Shown here piece by piece: positions 30,120 through 32,965 of a stretch of 32,965 nt of DNA. The stretch covers positions 1 through 32,965 of the IMG/VR virus record IMGVR_UViG_3300047667_000273, one strand, 5' to 3'. The translations under genes were made by a program, and so were the position numbers. Source of the stretch: a virus. The first letter of the stretch is position 1. Each line of letters opens with the position of its first letter. The notes under the pieces are model-generated. The model was given only the letters and a program-made list of their open reading frames with translations. It had not been told where the DNA came from and made no database searches.

Positions 30120-31969
30120 GTGCTTTCCCTGACAATACCAGAATCACCAATGTCAACATCCCAAACACCAAACTTGTTAATGTGGCCCATGAAGCCAGAG
30201 CTGATGTTTAAGGTTTGTGCAGATAAGTCAGGAAGTGCAATTGGCGTCGTGTTGGCAGTCAATACTGTTCCGCTTACAGCGCCGTTAATGAAAGTAGACC
30301 CATGACGAGAAGCGATGTTGAACGGCACGTTAAGGCCCGGTGAATATGTTGTAGAACTAGACGCAACTGAGTCACCCACGCTGCCTGTGGCCTGCTCAAA
30401 TCCTACCTGACCCGTATCTCCGATCCGAGTATCAAGAAAAAATCCAATATAATTAGAGCCGACAGAGGGCCACAAAGGGAAAGGCCGGAAAAGTTCATTA
30501 GTGTCAGCGTAAGTTATCTTGCCGCTAATCTGGAGGGATACTGCCAGCGGGTTGATCTCTTTGACTGTTATATCATCAACAAACGTAGTTTTGTTGTTGT
30601 CGGTCCATATCTGGATAACGCCCGCGTTAGATGTCGTTGTCCGGACAATTCTAGTTTCTGTAGTATTCCCAGCATTTGTAACAGTACTTACTAACGTCCC
30701 ACCCGCTATAACATTCCAAAACGCGCGCTGTGTCCCTTCAACTCTAACAGATATAGAATAAACCTTGTTTGTCTCTAAAGGCAAACTCTGCGTTGGCGAT
30801 CCTAAAGCAGAACCCGCGCCACGAGACACAGACATATAGCCTGCCGGTGCCCATACTGTTGTCATGTTTGCCGCATTATCGTTGTTGAATGTCCACCCGC
30901 TTATTCCAGTGGCAAAGTTACCATTGGTCACAAGCTCAATACCCGTGGTCTCTACAGGCGTAGGCCAAGGCAGGTTCGCCGCAGATGCGGTCAGGGTCTC
31001 AGCGGCACGGGTTACAGTTGACCCGGCTGTGGGGATGTAGGAGGAAGGGGTCGAGCCTGCTTCAAACTGCAATCCACCAAGAATTATTGCTTTGGACGTG
31101 TCACCTACATAAGATTGGAATGCCCCCGCCGTTGTTGAGTTTATTAGCCCAAGGTTGACCCGCTCAGAAGTCCTACCCCCTTGAACGAAAGTCAATCTGC
31201 AACGATAAAAGCCGTTGCCGACATCCTCCATGGTAGCCGTGCAACCGGATTCAACTGTGACCACGCCGTTGATTAAGTCAAAATTTGCGTAGGTTGTAAC
31301 ATTGCCCGATAAAGCCTGATAGAACGAAAGCTGTAGAAGCCCGCGCCCACCCGGTGCGTTTTTAGCATATATAGAAGCGGTGTGACTATCGCCAAGAGAA
31401 AACGAAACCACCTCACTGACAGTGACGTGTGAGGCAGTGGTCGCCGCTTCATAAAGCCTGTCGGCGTTTTGACTTCCATCTGGTGAAATGTCTGTATTGC
31501 CCGAAACAGTTACATTGCTCCCCTTTAACCAGACCCCGTTCGTGTAGTCTTGGGAGTACGAAAGCAAGTTCGTCCGCGCTTCGCTCTCAAGCTGCAAGCC
31601 ATTGTTGGCCCACGCGCCGCCTTCGTAAAGGTGTGAACCCTCGCGGGGTACACCATCGGCAACAGTTACAAGCGTTCCTGTGCTGTCAAACATGGTCGCG
31701 TTGCCGGATCGGGCAAAGGTGGTTGTGCTTGCTAGTGTGGACTGAACATTGTTGCTTCGGTAGTAGCCATTAATAAAGTCTAAGAAAAACTTAGATGTAG
31801 AGGAAAACAAGTTACCTTTGTACCATGCAGCCTTCATATCAGATATTGTACCAGACAAACCTGCGTTAGACAAATAAGCTTTTTGCTTATCGTCCATAGT
31901 TCCAGCATACCCTTGGTCAGCAAGGGAGTTGAACTCTTGGTCTTGGCTTAGGTCTGGGAATAATCTCAC
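30116..31969 (-). CDS. Tail fibre/spike with carbohydrate-binding-type modules
   Basis: 617 residues. The N-terminal 55 residues carry a virion anchor pattern (Phe-Pro-Asp-Leu, Tyr-Ala-Gly-Thr-Met-Asp-Asp-Lys-Gln-Lys-Ala-Tyr-Leu). From residue 120 there is a Glu-Ala-Arg-Thr-Asn-Leu-Leu, Trp-Leu-Lys-Gly and Pro-Asp-Gly-Ser-x-Asn-Ala-Asp block, as in phage spike carbohydrate-binding modules. A second module near residues 340-470 begins Leu-Val-Thr-Asn-Gly-Asn-Phe and Gly-Trp-Thr-Phe. The C-terminal part is beta-rich (concanavalin/LamG-like pattern). These modules would bind host-surface glycans; no enzyme motif is seen. DNA coding the first 75 residues is AT-rich like the rest of the phage, then becomes GC-rich. 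Overlaps terS by 4 bp. Confidence 0.75.
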   Translation of the reverse strand: MRLFPDLSQDQEFNSLADQGYAGTMDDKQKAYLSNAGLSGTISDMKAAWYKGNLFSSTSKFFLDFINGYYRSNNVQSTLASTTTFARSGNATMFDSTGTLVTVADGVPREGSHLYEGGAWANNGLQLESEARTNLLSYSQDYTNGVWLKGSNVTVSGNTDISPDGSQNADRLYEAATTASHVTVSEVVSFSLGDSHTASIYAKNAPGGRGLLQLSFYQALSGNVTTYANFDLINGVVTVESGCTATMEDVGNGFYRCRLTFVQGGRTSERVNLGLINSTTAGAFQSYVGDTSKAIILGGLQFEAGSTPSSYIPTAGSTVTRAAETLTASAANLPWPTPVETTGIELVTNGNFATGISGWTFNNDNAANMTTVWAPAGYMSVSRGAGSALGSPTQSLPLETNKVYSISVRVEGTQRAFWNVIAGGTLVSTVTNAGNTTETRIVRTTTSNAGVIQIWTDNNKTTFVDDITVKEINPLAVSLQISGKITYADTNELFRPFPLWPSVGSNYIGFFLDTRIGDTGQVGFEQATGSVGDSVASSSTTYSPGLNVPFNIASRHGSTFINGAVSGTVLTANTTPIALPDLSAQTLNISSGFMGHINKFGVWDVDIGDSGIVREST

Positions 31970-32460
31970 TGCATCATGCCTTCTTCTTTGAGACGAGCCA
32001 CGTCCTCGCTAAAATGGTCGTAGGCTTTTGCAGTTGTATCTTTCTTGACAGTCTGGACAGCTTTGGTCCTACCTTTCCAAGGCTCATCAATGAGGTACTT
32101 GGCAGCAGCAAAACTGTTCTTGTCACCAACATTTGTAGCAGCAGCAATAATAACACTAAAGGCTTTCTGCTTACGCTTGATGTCTGCCTCTGAGCGCCAG
32201 TCAGCTAGGTACGAAGGCATGAAGGCAGCTTCACGTAGCTTAAGCCAATACCGGAGGTCACTGAAGACAGCATCAGCAAAGACAGACTCAGTAGGATCAT
32301 CAACAGTAAGGGCAACATACAATTCTCTCAGACAAGGAAGGGAGGTATCCAAGCCATTGAGAGACATAATAGGTACATTCTCAGGCTTACATGTTTCTTT
32401 GAACAAGCTATTGGTCTTAGGCAACCCGTTAGTCGTCCAGAGTTGGTCTTTACGGAACAT
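31966..32460 (-). CDS. terS: Putative terminase small subunit
   Basis: Start chosen at ATG 32460, five bases behind GGAGAAG; a longer frame uses TTG 32478. The 164-residue protein contains Val-Asp-Asp-Pro-Thr-Glu, a Tyr-Trp-Leu-Lys-Leu-x-Glu-Ala block, Tyr-Leu-Ala-Asp-Trp-Arg, a Lys-Arg-Lys-Gln-Lys helix, and Ala-Ala-Lys-Tyr-Leu-Ile-Asp-Glu-Pro-Trp before a basic C-terminal part. This order resembles small terminase subunits of marine podoviruses as I recall them, where the helical domain binds the packaging site. It is the first late gene after the promoter/tRNA-like region and lies about 5 kb from terL. A non-terminase structural role remains possible. Confidence 0.5.
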   Translation of the reverse strand: MFRKDQLWTTNGLPKTNSLFKETCKPENVPIMSLNGLDTSLPCLRELYVALTVDDPTESVFADAVFSDLRYWLKLREAAFMPSYLADWRSEADIKRKQKAFSVIIAAATNVGDKNSFAAAKYLIDEPWKGRTKAVQTVKKDTTAKAYDHFSEDVARLKEEGMMQ

Positions 32461-32495
32461 ATTCTTCTCCAGAGACAAGGATTGTAGATATTATA

Positions 32496-32532
32496 ACCAC
32501 TACGTGGCCCAGTAGGGTTCAGAGGTAGTGGT
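32496..32532. repeat. 8-bp inverted repeat between terS and the tRNA-like element
   Basis: ACCACTAC (32496-32503) and GTAGTGGT (32525-32532) are perfect reverse complements separated by 21 bases, which include a smaller GCCC/GGGT pairing. In the minus-strand transcript it lies just 3' of the tRNA-like element and upstream of terS. It could be an RNA processing or attenuation structure. Confidence 0.5.
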
Positions 32533-32545
32533 CGTATGGGTTGAG

Positions 32546-32639
32546 TGAGGTAGGTGGGATTTGAACCCACGGCGATCAGCATAGAGTACCTGCCAAACGC
32601 TTCCCGTCGGAATGCTTTAATCCTCTCAGCCACTGCCGC
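32546..32639 (-). tRNA. Serine-type tRNA-like element, atypical or degenerate
   Basis: On the minus strand a class II tRNA outline is visible. The D-arm region has Ser-type TGGCTGAGAGG, and the T-arm is canonical (GTGGG, TTCAAAT, CCCAC at 32570-32554). There is a long region between the D- and T-arms, and the 3' acceptor strand is CTACCTC followed by A. The acceptor pairs GCGGCAG/CTACCTC with two mismatches. The presumed anticodon arm folds best as TTCC-GACG-GGAA with only four loop bases, so no standard seven-base loop with U33 can be placed and the anticodon is uncertain (CGA Ser or GAC Val are both possible). CCA is not encoded. It may be a degenerate tRNA or a tRNA-like RNA. Confidence 0.5.
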
Positions 32640-32647
32640 ACTCATGG

Positions 32648-32716
32648 GGTACATACAAGTTCGGACTATTCGTCGTGGTATCGGGCACTTGTCCACCCAC
32701 CAACTTTGTATGTACC
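32648..32716 (-). other. Long stem-loop in the late leader
   Basis: GGTACATACAAGTT (32648-32661) pairs with AACTTTGTATGTACC (32702-32716), a 14-bp stem with one bulged base. The 40-base loop has further GTGG/CCAC complementarity. It lies in the leader between the promoter at 32853-32881 and the tRNA-like element. The stem is too long for a tRNA acceptor, and no D- or T-arm can be placed in it. Confidence 0.6.
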
Positions 32717-32852
32717 ACAACAATGCGGCTTAGTACTGTTCTTAGACAAAGAAGAAGGTTTTCCCCATACTACAAGTATGAAACCTTAAGTATTGTTATT
32801 CTTTAAGAGTATTAAGCTTAAGTTCTTCATACTGTTTGAATACTATAAGTAT

Positions 32853-32881
32853 ATTATAACATACTCCGCGAGGTATGTCAA
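32853..32881 (-). promoter_or_regulatory. Perfect-consensus sigma70 promoter for the late operon start
   Basis: TTGACA (32881-32876) and TATAAT (32858-32853) on the minus strand are separated by exactly 17 bp, a full consensus match. Transcription would start near 32846 and run through the leader stem-loop, the tRNA-like element, terS and the fibre/lysis genes. The -35 box lies within an inverted repeat. Confidence 0.85.
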
Positions 32882-32897
32882 GCATAAAGTGACATAC
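32859..32897. promoter_or_regulatory. Operator-like inverted repeats overlapping the promoter
   Basis: GTATGTCA (32873-32880) and TGACATAC (32890-32897) are perfect 8-bp inverted copies with 9 bp between them and cover the -35 hexamer. A third half-site ACATAC (32859-32864) is the inverse of GTATGT and lies in the promoter spacer. Half-sites about 17 bp apart suit a dimeric DNA-binding regulator, phage or host. No candidate regulator gene is seen in this window. Confidence 0.6.
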
Positions 32898-32934
32898 TAG
32901 GTGAAATAGTTTACTAGGTGTGTCAAACTAGGTG
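32896..32934. repeat. Three direct repeats of ACTAGGTG
   Basis: ACTAGGTG occurs at 32896-32903, 32913-32920 and 32927-32934, with start-to-start spacings of 17 and 14 bp. They lie just upstream (-50 to -90 side) of the late promoter. They might be activator sites or iteron-like replication elements. From 32935 to the window end I see no further gene or signal. Confidence 0.7.
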
Positions 32935-32965
32935 GTTCTGTCCCTCCAAAGGTAGTAAATTTTGC

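Larger units (their letters stand above)
32766..32898. repeat. Cluster of CATACT/AGTATG motifs
   Basis: CATACT occurs at 32766-32771, 32828-32833, 32860-32865 and 32893-32898. AGTATG is at 32775-32780. The close variant AATACT at 32839-32844 forms ATACT-ATA-AGTAT (32840-32852). Several copies pair with each other as small palindromes. The set surrounds and overlaps a strong promoter, so it looks like binding sites for a regulatory or replication protein; this is inference. Confidence 0.55.

Noticed and set aside
32648-32716. Second tRNA in the late leader
   Set aside because: The 14-bp closing stem is too long and no D-arm, T-arm or anticodon loop can be placed.
32328-32723. 131-codon minus-strand frame across the right-end region
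   Set aside because: It runs through the tRNA-like T-arm (giving a Gly-Ser-Asn-Pro type stretch) and overlaps terS; no ribosome binding site fits.

Overview
The window looks like about 33 kb of a lytic, short-tailed (podovirus-type) double-stranded DNA phage. It resembles marine Roseobacter phages of the SIO1/cobavirus kind. That likeness rests on remembered gene content: a monomeric B12-dependent (class II) ribonucleotide reductase, ThyX, a MazG-like pyrophosphohydrolase, and a T7-like order of tail and internal virion genes. No integrase, repressor gene, phage RNA polymerase, DNA polymerase, primase or helicase is visible, so replication genes probably lie outside the window, to the left of position 1 and/or the right of 32965. 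The host assignment is inference.

Left arm (1-8170, plus strand): a compact early/middle operon with many 1-11 bp start/stop overlaps. It holds small unknown proteins, a lipoprotein, a possible ssDNA-binding protein, a Cas4-like Fe-S exonuclease, a second PD-(D/E)XK nuclease, ThyX, a metallophosphoesterase, a MazG-like protein, the class II reductase NrdJ, and a run of small genes, one of which is a tandem duplication of a DUF3310-like domain. Together these suit host-DNA degradation, recombination and dNTP supply. A sigma70-like promoter lies at 803-831. A bidirectional terminator at 8193-8226 separates this arm from the convergent late genes.

Right arm (8227-32460, minus strand, read from high to low coordinates): putative small terminase, tail fibre and an associated small protein, holin, a 48-aa membrane protein, M15 endolysin, four further fibre-type genes, large terminase, portal, a small unknown, scaffold, major capsid, decoration-like protein, a head/tail structural protein that seems to start at AUA, tail tubular A, a small unknown, tail tubular B, a GNAT protein in the T7 gp13 position, a gp14-like protein, two giant internal virion proteins (the second with an M15 peptidase domain), nested spanins, and an HNH endonuclease. 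A hairpin and a perfect consensus sigma70 promoter lie between the decoration and tail genes (20929-20991).

The right end (32461-32965) has no convincing protein gene but is dense in signals: a second perfect consensus promoter (32853-32881) overlapped by inverted repeats, clustered CATACT/AGTATG motifs, three ACTAGGTG direct repeats, a 14-bp stem in the leader, and an unusual serine-type tRNA-like element with a 12-position extended acceptor stem and a collapsed anticodon arm. This control region and the AUA-start gene are the most unusual parts of the window. Fibre regions are clearly more GC-rich than their neighbours, which suggests modular acquisition.
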